Source of the DNA: Sphingobacterium faecale
GTDB taxonomy: Bacteria > Bacteroidota > Bacteroidia > Sphingobacteriales > Sphingobacteriaceae
NCBI RefSeq assembly: GCF_016746095.1
Contig: NZ_JAERTY010000007.1
Span: 62,001-126,000 of the forward strand
Reading direction: 5' to 3'
DNA length: 64,000 nt
Under the pieces are notes generated by a model, which worked only from the letters and a program-made list of their open reading frames with translations, did no database searches and was not told the origin of the DNA. This document shows positions 44,244-53,386 of this stretch, piece by piece (positions within the stretch are counted from its first letter, which is position 1; the number at the start of each line of letters is the position of its first letter). The translations under genes and the position numbers were made by a program.

Positions 44244-46007
44244 TTATATACCTGTTGAATTAAACTGTAGCTCGTAAAGCTTTTTATAATAACCTTCTAA
44301 ATTCAATAGCTCGTTGTGAGAACCGATTTCTTTTATTTCCCCTTTATCGAGTACAATAATTTTATCCGCCTTTTGGATAGTCGACAGACGGTGAGCAATA
44401 ACAATAGCCGTACGTCCATCCATCAGGTTATCAATAGCAGACTGTATCATTTCTTCTGTTTCGGTATCAATGGAAGAAGTAGCTTCGTCTAGTACCAGAA
44501 TTTTGGGGTTATGTACCAAGGCTCGAATGAACGATACTAATTGAGCTTGTCCTGCAGATAGTGTAGCTCCCCTCTCTTGCACTTGATAGTCAAATTGGTT
44601 GGGAAGCTTGGTTATAAAACCATATGCTCCCACCTTTTTGGAAGCATCGATAATCTTATCCATTGAAATCTCGGGGTTGTTTAGCGAGATATTGTTCTGT
44701 ATCGAATCGGAGAATAGAAAGACATCCTGTAATACAATAGAAATATTTTTTCGTAAAAAGCCAAGCTCATACTCACGAATGTCTATTCCGTCAAGTAATA
44801 TTTGACCTTTTTGTATTTCGTAAAATCTACTTAATATGCTGATGATGGAAGATTTCCCTGCGCCAGTCGCTCCAACCAATGCTAGAGTATCTCCAGGGGC
44901 AACGCTAAAACTAACATCTTTTAACACCCACTTTTCATCGTTATAAGCAAACCAAACATTCTTGAACTCAATAGCTCCTTTGATTTCTTTATTTTCGAGG
45001 CTCCCTGTATTCGGCGTGAACTCGTCTGTGTCCAAGACATCAAAAATACGCTCTGCCGAAACCATTCCCATTTGCAGTGTATTGAATTTGTCAATAAGTT
45101 CTCGGATCGGTCGGAATATCATATTGATGTACATGATAAAAGCAACGACAACACCTGGGGATATAACATCAGCAATGATTTGCTTCGAGCCGTACCAGAC
45201 CAGTAATCCGGTAGCTATGGCGACGATAATTTCCAGTACTGGAAAAAATATAGAGAAGTACCAGTTGGCACGGATGTGCGCATTCCGGTGCTCTTTATTG
45301 ATTGCCTCAAATTTCCGCATTTCTTGGTCCTCACGTGCAAAGTATTGGATAATCGCCATACCCGATATATGTTCCTGTAAAAAGGTATTGAGGTTGGCGA
45401 TCCATAATCTTACGCTTTGAAAGGCTGATTTCATAGCCTCCTTGAAGACGTAGGTTGCCGCAATCATTAATGGCATAGGGACTAATACAATCAGTGTCAG
45501 TTTCCAATCCGTGTAAAACATTACAGCGAGGATTACGACTAATTGTAGAAGATCACCAATGATCTGGATCAATCCTTCCGAAAAAATATTAGCAATGGTT
45601 TCCAAATCGGAAATAGTTCGTGTGATTAATCTCCCGATTGGCGTATTATCAAAGTATTTGAGTCGTAGGTTGGTTATATGATTGAATACTTCGATACGGA
45701 TATCTCTAATGACAGATTGCCCCAAAGTATTAGTCATTAAGGTGTGAAAATAACGGATAATAGTTTGTAAGGCCAAAAGCAACATCATTAAGGCCAGCAT
45801 AGCATTTAAGCCGTCATAATTACCTTTGAGTATATAGTTGTCCAAGGTATGCTCAATCAACAAAGGGAGTGCGGGTGCTACTGCTGCAAGAAGAATGGTA
45901 AGTATGACCGAAACCCAAAATGTTCGGTTATATGGACGCATGTATTTTGCTAGTCTTTTGAGTAGCTTACTGTCGTAGGTATTGCCTGTTATCTTCTCCT
46001 TTTTCAT
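44244..46007 (-). CDS. ABC exporter, fused permease and ATPase (MsbA/LmrA-like)
   Basis: A 587-residue half-transporter started at the ATG at 46007 (the earlier TTG at 46016 adds three residues). Six membrane helices occupy about 20-310, and the ATPase domain has Walker A GATGAGKSS, the signature LSAGQ, Walker B ILVLDEATSS and the switch IVIAHRLST. It would work as a dimer exporting lipids or hydrophobic compounds; the substrate is unknown. It has no C39 peptidase domain, so it is not the exporter for the double-glycine peptides in this window. Ends at a terminator shared with the preceding gene. Confidence 0.93.
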   Translation of the reverse strand: MKKEKITGNTYDSKLLKRLAKYMRPYNRTFWVSVILTILLAAVAPALPLLIEHTLDNYILKGNYDGLNAMLALMMLLLALQTIIRYFHTLMTNTLGQSVIRDIRIEVFNHITNLRLKYFDNTPIGRLITRTISDLETIANIFSEGLIQIIGDLLQLVVILAVMFYTDWKLTLIVLVPMPLMIAATYVFKEAMKSAFQSVRLWIANLNTFLQEHISGMAIIQYFAREDQEMRKFEAINKEHRNAHIRANWYFSIFFPVLEIIVAIATGLLVWYGSKQIIADVISPGVVVAFIMYINMIFRPIRELIDKFNTLQMGMVSAERIFDVLDTDEFTPNTGSLENKEIKGAIEFKNVWFAYNDEKWVLKDVSFSVAPGDTLALVGATGAGKSSIISILSRFYEIQKGQILLDGIDIREYELGFLRKNISIVLQDVFLFSDSIQNNISLNNPEISMDKIIDASKKVGAYGFITKLPNQFDYQVQERGATLSAGQAQLVSFIRALVHNPKILVLDEATSSIDTETEEMIQSAIDNLMDGRTAIVIAHRLSTIQKADKIIVLDKGEIKEIGSHNELLNLEGYYKKLYELQFNSTGI

Positions 46008-46045
46008 CCGAATCAATTAGTGGTGTGAGGCTTGTATAATATCAA

Positions 46046-46834
46046 TTATACATAGGGGTAACGAACTTTGGTCAGATATAGGCCATGCGCAGGAACAGAA
46101 ATTCCAGCTCTAGATCTGTTTTTGCTAGAAAGTATGTCTTTTACATGTGAAACAGGGAGATCTTGTGAGCCTATTTTCATCAGAGTGCCGACAATGGCCC
46201 GTACCATATTTCTTAAAAATCTATCTGCCGTTATATTAAAAATAGCGATCTCCCCAAATTGTCTCCATTTAGCCTCAGTTATTGTGCATATATTAGTGTG
46301 TACTTGTGTATTGGACTTGCTAAAGCAAGAAAAATCCATTGTCCCCAAAAGCTGTTGAGCAGCTTCATTCATTTTTTCTATATCCGGAAGCTCTCTGACT
46401 TGCCAGGATCTATTGATGAGGAATGGATCTTTGTGAATATGTATGTGATATTCATAACTACGTGATGTGGCATCAAAGCGTGCGTGGGCATCGGTCGAGA
46501 CTTCAAAAATATTTTTGATAGCGATGTCATAAGGAAGCAATGCATTTAGAGAATGTTTGAATTTTTCAATGCTGTTTATTAAAAGTGCATTTGCGCTATC
46601 GAAATGTACATAGAGTTGCCTCGCATGTACACCTGTATCCGTTCTTCCTGCACCAATGGTCTCTATGTTTTCTCTCGTCAGTGTATATAAAGCATGATTA
46701 AGTTTTTCCTGCACTGATATCGCATTAGGTTGAATCTGCCAACCGTGATAGGCGCTACCATCGTAGGCAATTTCTATAAAAAACCTTTTTTTCTCCACAA
46801 AGCAAAGATAATATAAAAGTTTTAGGGTTTGCAT
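46046..46834 (-). CDS. truA: tRNA pseudouridine(38-40) synthase TruA
   Basis: A 262-residue protein from the ATG at 46834, or 250 from the GTG at 46798, which better fits family starts (RFFIEIAYDGSAYHGWQ follows directly). The catalytic Asp is in IGAGRTDTGVHA. Other marks are RFDATSRSYEYHI and ITADRFLRNMVRAIVGTLM. TruA makes pseudouridine at positions 38-40 of the tRNA anticodon arm. It ends 38 bases before the ABC exporter start, so the two may share a transcript. Confidence 0.95.
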   Translation of the reverse strand: MQTLKLLYYLCFVEKKRFFIEIAYDGSAYHGWQIQPNAISVQEKLNHALYTLTRENIETIGAGRTDTGVHARQLYVHFDSANALLINSIEKFKHSLNALLPYDIAIKNIFEVSTDAHARFDATSRSYEYHIHIHKDPFLINRSWQVRELPDIEKMNEAAQQLLGTMDFSCFSKSNTQVHTNICTITEAKWRQFGEIAIFNITADRFLRNMVRAIVGTLMKIGSQDLPVSHVKDILSSKNRSRAGISVPAHGLYLTKVRYPYV

Positions 46835-46853
46835 AGTGCTTTTTCATTCCGTG

Positions 46854-46867
46854 TTCGTGAATGCAAA
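46854..46867 (-). promoter_or_regulatory. 14-base motif shared with the lrp upstream region
   Basis: TTTGCATTCACGAA on the minus strand, upstream of truA, is identical to bases 51445-51458 upstream of the Lrp gene. Half of a palindrome is present here. It may be a binding site for that regulator. Confidence 0.35.
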
Positions 46868-46877
46868 GCATTTTATA

Positions 46878-46885
46878 TAAGTTTG
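46878..46885 (+). promoter_or_regulatory. Bacteroidota -7 element of the DUF4293 gene
   Basis: TAAGTTTG fits TAnnTTTG, 24 bases before the ATG at 46910. Confidence 0.4.
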
Positions 46886-46909
46886 TGCTATTAATAATAA
46901 TGTAAAGTT

Positions 46910-47383
46910 ATGATACAACGTATTCAGTCCATTTGGCTTCTATTAGCGGCTATTATTATTCTCGGACTATTTCTTTTTCCCTATTTGAATTATACGGATC
47001 TGGTTGGCTTAGGTAAGAAACTTTTGGTAACCGGTTCTTATGCTGCTGTAAATAATGAAAGTGTCAAACAGGAAAGCTATGTATTACAAAGTATTGCAAC
47101 GGCTGTATTGGGATTTATTCCTATTCTTACGATATTTTTATATAAAAATAGGAAAAGACAGTTGATGTTGATTTTTATAGAAATAGTATTGATCTGTTTG
47201 TTTGGAATATGGTTATTTATGTCTTCAAAGGATACGTTAAGTTTAATTTCTCAGCCCTTTGGAGCACAAAATATTGGTGTTGGCTTTTTTCTGTTGCCAG
47301 TTGCTATTGTCTTTTTAGCTATGGCAATAGGAGGTATCCGCAAAGATGAGAAACTGATTAAATCTGCAGACCGTCTACGATAA
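46910..47383 (+). CDS. DUF4293 membrane protein
   Basis: A 157-residue protein with four membrane helices (about 7-27, 60-80, 85-107, 125-147) and the DUF4293 opening MIQRIQSIWLLLAAI. The family is small, found in Bacteroidota, and of unknown function. Its stop overlaps the next start by one base (TAATG), so it is translated together with a secreted protein. It is divergent from truA. Confidence 0.9.
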   Translation: MIQRIQSIWLLLAAIIILGLFLFPYLNYTDLVGLGKKLLVTGSYAAVNNESVKQESYVLQSIATAVLGFIPILTIFLYKNRKRQLMLIFIEIVLICLFGIWLFMSSKDTLSLISQPFGAQNIGVGFFLLPVAIVFLAMAIGGIRKDEKLIKSADRLR

Positions 47384-47844
47384 TGAAGGCCTTTTTTTTA
47401 CTGATTGGCCTAGCTCTTTGTTCTTTCGGGACACCATCTTTTGCCCAGGTAGCAACAGAGGAGCCTACTGTAGTTGACGACATACAAATAGATGTGAAAG
47501 GTGTTACCTTGACGACAAAAGGAGATACAGCTACTGTTGAGCTTTATCTGATCTCTTATACAAGAGGAGGTAGAGAATTAAACCTGAATAGCTTTGCTTC
47601 GGGGATTGTGGACTCTAAAGGGCAACCCTATTTATACGAATCAATGCGTATTGGTAAAGTATTGGTAAAGGCATCAGATAGGCAGAACTATACTCATTAC
47701 TTATTGGAAGAAGATGTTCCTGTCAAGCTCGTAATGAGGACGGCAGGGTGGAAAAAACAATGGGGAATGCCTCAGCAATTTAAATTGGTATTTGAAGATA
47801 GCGGAGAGCAGGGGAAATTCTTGGAAGTAATTATTGATTTATAA
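47383..47844 (+). CDS. Secreted protein of unknown function, coupled to the DUF4293 gene
   Basis: A 153-residue protein with a signal peptide ending SFAQ. The mature part is beta-rich (IDVKGVTLTTKGDTATVELYLI, LNLNSFASGIVDSKGQPYLYE, VKLVMRTAGWKKQWG) and resembles a single immunoglobulin-like domain. I do not recognise a named family. The one-base overlap with the DUF4293 gene indicates the two work together, perhaps at the inner membrane and periplasm. It ends at a strong terminator. Confidence 0.75.
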   Translation: MKAFFLLIGLALCSFGTPSFAQVATEEPTVVDDIQIDVKGVTLTTKGDTATVELYLISYTRGGRELNLNSFASGIVDSKGQPYLYESMRIGKVLVKASDRQNYTHYLLEEDVPVKLVMRTAGWKKQWGMPQQFKLVFEDSGEQGKFLEVIIDL

Positions 47845-47845
47845 T

Positions 47846-47880
47846 AAAGAAGGCAATCTATTTAGATTGCCTTCTTTATT
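47846..47880. terminator. Bidirectional terminator, secreted protein / TPR-like gene
   Basis: A 15-bp stem (47846-47860 with 47863-47877), AAAGAAGGCAATCTA against its complement, in A/T-rich surroundings. Confidence 0.92.
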
Positions 47881-48418
47881 ATCTTGAATAGCGGAACTGT
47901 TGTTTGTCCATCATTGCCATCTGATCTTTCATCATCTTGATCTGATCCGCTAATAATTTGTTCTTATCTGCTTTCTTTGCTTCTTGCAAAAGTTTCTCTG
48001 CTTCTCGCTTGTTTCTCTTAGCCATCATGACGCCTGCTAGGCTCAATTTTGCCAGAGCTACGTTGTGATCCATATGTAAACCCAGTGAAAGTGCCTTTTT
48101 GAAGAATTTTTCTGATTGCATAGGCGCACGTTGCGACTCGATCAGACCTAGCAACAGATGATAGTACCCATGTTGTGCATTGATTAACTGAGTTTCATAG
48201 TTTTTAATCTTATTAAGCCATTTCTCCGCATTGGGGATATCCTGTTTTCGGAAATACCACTGTGCAATAAGCATGTTTTCGTTAAAAAATACCGTGACCC
48301 AAGCTAGGATGGTAACTAAGATTCCTAAAATTCCCCAACCCCAGTGACCAAACCAAAAAAGTGCCACAGTTCCTATTAGCAGGAGACTACTTAAAATTAT
48401 ACGTACTAAATTTGACAT
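47879..48418 (-). CDS. Membrane-anchored TPR-like protein
   Basis: A 179-residue protein with two membrane helices (5-22 and 25-45) and a cytoplasmic helical region of tetratricopeptide type (AQWYFRKQDIPNAEKWLNKI, and FKKALSLGLHMDHNVALAKL), ending in a basic and Met-rich tail. It probably serves as a scaffold or adaptor at the inner membrane. No named family is certain. It converges with the secreted-protein gene across a strong terminator. Confidence 0.7.
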   Translation of the reverse strand: MSNLVRIILSSLLLIGTVALFWFGHWGWGILGILVTILAWVTVFFNENMLIAQWYFRKQDIPNAEKWLNKIKNYETQLINAQHGYYHLLLGLIESQRAPMQSEKFFKKALSLGLHMDHNVALAKLSLAGVMMAKRNKREAEKLLQEAKKADKNKLLADQIKMMKDQMAMMDKQQFRYSR

Positions 48419-48611
48419 TGCAATCTATAACTATATATGAATATGCAAATATCGTTAATTTAGCATGTTATCCAACAGGTTTGTCGGATAAAAATATTTG
48501 GGTTGTTGTTTTTATAGGAGACTGTGGCGTTTGACGGGATAATATCAAAGGAAATGTACACCTACAAATCGTAATTGTGTTTTTTATCCTATCTTGTATA
48601 AAAGAAACCCG

Positions 48612-49127
48612 ATGGAAGCATATATAAATGTTATTGTCCGTTGTATCGTAGTCTATATTTTCATGTTGACTGCTATCCGTGTCTTTGGAAAGAAAGAACT
48701 GTCTCAGCTAAATACAGTTGATGTCATTTTAATATTATTGATCAGTAACGCTGTACAGAATGCGATGGTTGGCGAGGATACCAGCCTTCAAGGGGGGCTG
48801 GTCGCTGCTTCCGTTCTATTTTTGGTTAATTTTATCATCAAGCGGACAGTCTTAAAAAACAAATTTCTTCAGAAGCTCGTACAACAAAAACCTCAAATAT
48901 TGGTGCATAAGGGGAAGCCTGACTTTGTTATGTTGAGCAAAATTGGAATATCGGCGGATGAACTGTATGAAGCCATGCGCGAGCATGGAATAGAACATAT
49001 TAAAGATGTCAAATTAGCAATGTTTGAAGAAGATGGAAATATTTCTATTATTTCTGGTGAATCCGTATTAAAACATTCTGTTTATAAGCGGAAGCATAAT
49101 CACAAGAACCTCCAAGGGGCAAACTAA
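48612..49127 (+). CDS. DUF421 (YetF-like) membrane protein
   Basis: A 171-residue protein from the ATG at 48612 (a TTG at 48594 is in frame). It has three N-terminal membrane helices (about 5-20, 30-50, 55-75), then the cytoplasmic DUF421 part with KPQILVHKGKPDFVMLSK and LYEAMREHGIEHIKDVKLA followed by EEDGNISII. YetF/YrbG-like proteins are small inner-membrane proteins of unknown function, sometimes linked to spore or stress physiology in Firmicutes. The gene stands between an unrelated TPR gene and ung. Confidence 0.88.
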   Translation: MEAYINVIVRCIVVYIFMLTAIRVFGKKELSQLNTVDVILILLISNAVQNAMVGEDTSLQGGLVAASVLFLVNFIIKRTVLKNKFLQKLVQQKPQILVHKGKPDFVMLSKIGISADELYEAMREHGIEHIKDVKLAMFEEDGNISIISGESVLKHSVYKRKHNHKNLQGAN

Positions 49128-49177
49128 TATTGATTTAGCCATTCTTTATATACGTCATTTTATTTAAGTTTGAACTT

Positions 49178-49852
49178 ATGGAAAAGCTATTTGATGAAAG
49201 TTGGGATAATGTGTTAAAACCACTATTTAAACAGGATTACATGCGTTCTCTGTCCGCCTTTGTACAGCATGAACGTCGAGAGTATGTTGTCTACCCTCCT
49301 CAAGATTTGGTTTTTAATGCTTTTCGATTGACCCCTCTTTCTGAAGTCAAGGTTGTGATTTTAGGTCAAGATCCCTATCATAATGTTGGGCAAGCACACG
49401 GTTTGTCGTTTTCCGTTCCGGATGGAGTAATGCATCCACCATCTCTAAAGAATATTTTTGCTGAGCTAACGACTGATATTCCGGGGTTCGTATATCCTAA
49501 ATCAGGTAACCTTACAAAATGGGCAGAACAGGGGGTGCTTTTGCTCAATGCGACATTGACTGTTCGAGCACACCAAGCGGCTTCTCATCAGAAGCATGGC
49601 TGGGAAGAGTTCACGGACCAAGTTATAGCGCAGCTTTCAAAAACAATGGACAATGTGGTTTTTTTGCTGTGGGGTTCCTATGCACAAAAGAAGTCTGTAT
49701 TGATAGATCATAATAAGCATTTGATACTAAAGGCTGTTCACCCTTCTCCGCTTTCCGTTTATCGCGGTTTTTTTGGTTCCAAGCATTTTTCCAAAAGCAA
49801 CGATTATCTCGCGGAAAAAGGGCGAGGCATTATTGATTGGAGCTTAGATTAA
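49178..49852 (+). CDS. ung: Uracil-DNA glycosylase, family 1
   Basis: A 224-residue enzyme with the water-activating Asp65 in GQDPYHNVGQAHGLSFSV, the uracil-binding LLNATLTVRAHQAASH region, and the DNA-intercalation loop HPSPLSVYRGFFG with His188. It removes uracil from DNA to start base-excision repair in the cytoplasm. Length is typical. Its last codons overlap the end of the next gene on the opposite strand by four bases. Confidence 0.97.
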   Translation: MEKLFDESWDNVLKPLFKQDYMRSLSAFVQHERREYVVYPPQDLVFNAFRLTPLSEVKVVILGQDPYHNVGQAHGLSFSVPDGVMHPPSLKNIFAELTTDIPGFVYPKSGNLTKWAEQGVLLLNATLTVRAHQAASHQKHGWEEFTDQVIAQLSKTMDNVVFLLWGSYAQKKSVLIDHNKHLILKAVHPSPLSVYRGFFGSKHFSKSNDYLAEKGRGIIDWSLD

Positions 49853-50928
49853 GCATATCGTTCTTGGATATGTTTATACGTGTATTCTTTTAGTTCCAAT
49901 TGCTGCAGATGTTTTATTCGTAACTTATTTCCTCGTTGGAGAATATGCGTAAACAGAAGATTGCTGTCATATGTGATTTCAAATGCTTCAGTAGGATCAA
50001 AGGAATCTTCGGCTTCACCCAAAACGACATACTCTAATTTTCCGGAAGTCGTAAAACGTTTAATTGTAAACTGTTTATTTTCTCCTGGGCAAACAGTGTA
50101 CCATGCGCCATCGCCGACACCACCAAGATACATGGCGTCTTTGGGTACGGTGATCGGTTTAGATCGGTAGTTTACCGCACCAATAATTTGGTCGGTCGGA
50201 AGCAGGTCTGCTTTCGATTTAAACACGTTATCTCCAAGCTGTTTAACCAAGAACCAGAAGGACTGAAATCTGTTCATACGAAAATGGGCAAGCCCGTCTT
50301 CAGGTGTATAGGAGTAAATCATCCTATCACTTACTGTATTGACTAGATTACTCACCGGACTGCATTTAATGGTTTCCGGGAGGTTGATCATATGCCAGAA
50401 ATGAAAGCGTTGTGAAGATTTGATCAGCATTCTCGTGATGAATCGGGAACAGTTATTGTTATTTCGAGCGACTGCCCCGTAGGGGTATGTGCCCTGCATA
50501 ACGCATTGGTCGCCGTATGCCCGAGCCATGGAAAAGTTTATGCGATCCACTATCGAAAGGAGGAGCTTTCCCTCCCCGTACATAGCTGTCTTTAAACCCT
50601 CAAAGTGTTCTAAGATTTCAGGTAGATTGCCGATTTTGCGAGAAGAAAACTTAGCTTTGATCTTAATCTCAAGCAAGGGGTCAGAAAACTGAGATCTTGC
50701 GCGGCCATAGCCTCGAGGAGCGATGTATCTTCCAAAATCATAGAACAACATGTTTCCATTCCGATGGTCTACGATAACTACACCTGTATGCCCAACTTTG
50801 AAATTCAGATTTTTCACTATACCTATTTTCTTGAAAAACATCATCCATTTTTCATCGCCTCTAATGGTTGCGTCGGGCCATGTTAATATTATTGCAAAGT
50901 CGTTATAAGGTATCGTTTGCTCCTGCAT
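49849..50928 (-). CDS. DUF6695-like protein, possible permuted papain fold
   Basis: A 359-residue protein without a signal peptide. The opening IPYNDFAIILTWPDATIRGDEKW, then NFKVGHTGVVIVDH (His47) and FYDFGRYIAPRGYGR, and later ARNNNNCSRF (Cys160), fit the family I know as DUF6695. The order His first, Cys later, with a beta strand after His, resembles circularly permuted NlpC/P60 or YaeF/YiiX enzymes, so amidase or thioesterase activity is possible but not shown. The C-terminal part is a separate beta-rich domain. It starts just after the Lrp gene's stop region, so they may be co-transcribed. Confidence 0.62.
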   Translation of the reverse strand: MQEQTIPYNDFAIILTWPDATIRGDEKWMMFFKKIGIVKNLNFKVGHTGVVIVDHRNGNMLFYDFGRYIAPRGYGRARSQFSDPLLEIKIKAKFSSRKIGNLPEILEHFEGLKTAMYGEGKLLLSIVDRINFSMARAYGDQCVMQGTYPYGAVARNNNNCSRFITRMLIKSSQRFHFWHMINLPETIKCSPVSNLVNTVSDRMIYSYTPEDGLAHFRMNRFQSFWFLVKQLGDNVFKSKADLLPTDQIIGAVNYRSKPITVPKDAMYLGGVGDGAWYTVCPGENKQFTIKRFTTSGKLEYVVLGEAEDSFDPTEAFEITYDSNLLFTHILQRGNKLRIKHLQQLELKEYTYKHIQERYA

Positions 50929-50933
50929 TCTAT

Positions 50934-51404
50934 TTAGTATTCTAGTGGTACGATAGGCTCTTTTTTTGAGGTTGACATAATCATCATTGTCTGGAAAGTT
51001 TTGACAAATGGAATTTTAGCGATCTTTTCCATAATCACACCTTCGTAGGCTTTAATGTCTTTAACGTAGACTTTTAGTATAAAATCACAATTTCCTGTGA
51101 CGTGGTGGCATTCTGTCACCTCTGGTATGGCTTTAACTGCCTCTACAAATTCAGGAATTGCATTATGCGTGTGAAAATCTAGGGAGATTTGAATGAATGA
51201 TTTTATACCTAGGCCCAGTTTTTCCTCGTCAACAAAAGCATGATAGCTTTTAATAAATCCGGAATTCTCCAGTTTTCGAACCCGTTCTAAAGTAGGAGCG
51301 GGAGACAAGCCAATATTAGTTGCAAGCTGAAGATTTGTAATTCTTCCGTTTTCTTGCAGCAGCCGTAGTATTTTTAAATCTAATTTATCCGGTTGATAAG
51401 ACAT
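50934..51404 (-). CDS. Lrp/AsnC-family transcriptional regulator
   Basis: A 156-residue protein with an N-terminal winged helix-turn-helix (ILRLLQENGRITNLQLATNI and GLSPAPTLERVRKLE) and a RAM effector domain (SFIQISLDFHTHNAIPEFVE, ECHHVTGNCDFILKVYVKD). Lrp-like proteins sense amino acids and act as global or local regulators. It starts 6 bases ahead of the DUF6695-like gene and may drive it. An autoregulatory palindrome is proposed at 51447. Confidence 0.93.
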   Translation of the reverse strand: MSYQPDKLDLKILRLLQENGRITNLQLATNIGLSPAPTLERVRKLENSGFIKSYHAFVDEEKLGLGIKSFIQISLDFHTHNAIPEFVEAVKAIPEVTECHHVTGNCDFILKVYVKDIKAYEGVIMEKIAKIPFVKTFQTMMIMSTSKKEPIVPLEY

Positions 51405-51446
51405 AAGGCTATTTTACTTCAATTTGTAAACTTAAATAAAATGGTT

Positions 51447-51462
51447 TGCATTCACGAATGCA
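51447..51462. promoter_or_regulatory. Palindrome upstream of the Lrp-type gene
   Basis: TGCATTC-AC-GAATGCA has perfect 7-bp arms, 43 bases before the gene's ATG on the minus strand. It looks like an Lrp/AsnC site and shares 14 bases with 46854-46867. Confidence 0.45.
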
Positions 51463-51788
51463 CTAGGCAAAAATAACACGTACAATTCTGCTATAACAGT
51501 GTTCTATATGTTCAAAGATCTGATAGTCTTTGTCAACACTGGTTATTTACATGAATTATGTTGTATAAAAATAGAAATTATTTTTAATTGAAGCAGTCTA
51601 TTTTTGCTAGAAACAATTGTGTGTGTCTGATTTTTCTACGCTGTCGGAGGTGTGCTAAGGAATCATTTTTCTGTCAAAAAAGATAAGAAAAAGGGTGTTA
51701 CGCACAAAAAAAGGTGATGTTTGTCACAAAATTGGAATTTATGGGGTTTGTAGCGCTAAAACATACTTCTAAATTGCTATTTAAGTCG

Positions 51789-51796
51789 TAGCTTTG
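51789..51796 (+). promoter_or_regulatory. Bacteroidota -7 element of the suf operon
   Basis: TAGCTTTG fits TAnnTTTG, 53 bases before the sufB ATG. No -33 box at the right distance was seen. Confidence 0.45.
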
Positions 51797-51848
51797 TAGT
51801 CCTATAATAGAATAGGGGTCACCTAATCCATAAAAGGGAAAGATTACT

Positions 51849-53300
51849 ATGAGTACCAAAGAAGACGAATTACTGAAAGAGCTGGAGCAGGAGGAGTATA
51901 AATACGGTTTTACCACCGATATTGAAATGGACATTGCTCCAAAGGGGTTGAATGAAGACACTATTCGCCTGATATCTTCAAAAAAAAATGAGCCCGAGTG
52001 GTTGTTGGAATGGAGGTTAAAAGCATTTCAACATTTCTTAAATATGAAAATGCCAACGTGGCAGAATTTTGAAAATCCTGAGGTTGATTTTCAAGATCTT
52101 TCTTATTGGGCCGCACCAAAGCCTAAGAAGTTGTTGGAGAGCATGGACGAAGTGGATCCTGAATTGTTAGAAACATTTGCAAAATTGGGTATCCCTCTTG
52201 ATGAACAGAAAGTTCTGGCTGGAGTTGTAGCTGTAGATGCTGTTTTTGACTCCGTATCCGTAAAGACAACTTTTCGTGAAAAGTTGAAGGAGAAAGGTGT
52301 CATATTCTGTTCGTTCGGAGAGGCAGTTCAAGAGTATCCTGAGCTTGTGAAGCAGTACTTGGGTACAGTGGTTCCGCAAACTGATAATATCTATGCGGCA
52401 TTGAACTCCGCTGTATTTTCCGACGGTTCCTTTGTGTATATTCCTAAGGGGGTACATTGTCCTATGGAGCTTTCTACTTATTTCCGTATAAATGCACAGA
52501 ATACAGGGCAATTTGAACGTACGTTGATCGTTGCAGATGAAGGGTCTTATGTGTCTTATTTAGAAGGATGCACGGCTCCTATGCGGGATGAGAACCAACT
52601 CCATGCTGCAGTAGTTGAATTAATTGCAATGAAAGATGCCGAGATTAAATATTCAACAGTACAGAACTGGTACCCTGGAGATAAAGAAGGAAAAGGTGGG
52701 ATTTTTAACTTTGTAACCAAACGAGGAATCTGTAAAGGGGATAATTCAAAAATTTCTTGGACACAAGTAGAGACTGGTTCTGCGATCACTTGGAAATATC
52801 CAGGAGTTATACTTAAAGGAGATAACTCGGTAGGTGAGTTTTACTCTGTCGCTATGACCAAGAATTTCCAAGTCGCTGATACGGGGACCAAAATGGTTCA
52901 TTTGGGAAAGAATACGAGATCAAAAATTATTTCTAAGGGAATTTCGGCAGGCAGAAGTCATAACAGCTACCGGGGCTTGGTTAAGATAGGTCCGAATGCT
53001 GACAACTCACGTAACTTTACGCAGTGTGACTCGCTGTTGATTGGCGACCGTTGTGGGGCACATACTTTCCCTTATATCGAAAACAAAAGTAAAACCGCGA
53101 AATTAGAACATGAGGCAACTACCTCTAAGATTGGTGAAGATCAAGTGTTTTATCTAAATCAACGCGGTATTGATTCCGAAAAAGCAGTAGGATTGATTGT
53201 TAATGGTTACGCAAAGGAAGTGTTGAATCAACTACCTATGGAATTTGCAGTTGAAGCACAAAAATTGATTGCTATTTCTTTAGAAGGTTCAGTAGGCTAA
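51849..53300 (+). CDS. sufB: Fe-S cluster assembly scaffold SufB
   Basis: A 483-residue member of the SufBD family. The N-terminal helical part leads to [13 protein letters not shown] and [20 protein letters not shown]; the beta-helix core has [29 protein letters not shown] and [20 protein letters not shown], whose conserved Cys and Glu hold the nascent cluster. With SufC and SufD it forms SufBC2D, which builds clusters in the cytoplasm. First gene of the operon; sufC starts 86 bases later. Confidence 0.97.
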   Translation: MSTKEDELLKELEQEEYKYGFTTDIEMDIAPKGLNEDTIRLISSKKNEPEWLLEWRLKAFQHFLNMKMPTWQNFENPEVDFQDLSYWAAPKPKKLLESMDEVDPELLETFAKLGIPLDEQKVLAGVVAVDAVFDSVSVKTTFREKLKEKGVIFCSFGEAVQEYPELVKQYLGTVVPQTDNIYAALNSAVFSDGSFVYIPKGVHCPMELSTYFRINAQNTGQFERTLIVADEGSYVSYLEGCTAPMRDENQLHAAVVELIAMKDAEIKYSTVQNWYPGDKEGKGGIFNFVTKRGICKGDNSKISWTQVETGSAITWKYPGVILKGDNSVGEFYSVAMTKNFQVADTGTKMVHLGKNTRSKIISKGISAGRSHNSYRGLVKIGPNADNSRNFTQCDSLLIGDRCGAHTFPYIENKSKTAKLEHEATTSKIGEDQVFYLNQRGIDSEKAVGLIVNGYAKEVLNQLPMEFAVEAQKLIAISLEGSVG

Positions 53301-53386
53301 TCAAGCTGTTATATTAGATTAAGTTTAAAAATAAAAATTGAGGAAGAGATCTAATTACTCCATACTCAATACTCAATACAAAGATA

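Larger units (their letters stand above)
51405..51848. other. Intergenic region between lrp-type gene and suf operon
   Basis: No coding sequence is convincing in 444 bases; the minus-strand frame from 51961 is a shadow. It contains the palindrome at 51447, a long A/T-rich stretch and a TAGCTTTG -7 element at 51789. A leader of about 50 bases precedes sufB. Confidence 0.7.

Noticed and set aside
49165..49172. TAAGTTTG in front of ung as a -7 element
   Set aside because: It ends 5 bases before the ATG, too close for a usual transcription start; kept out of the promoter list.
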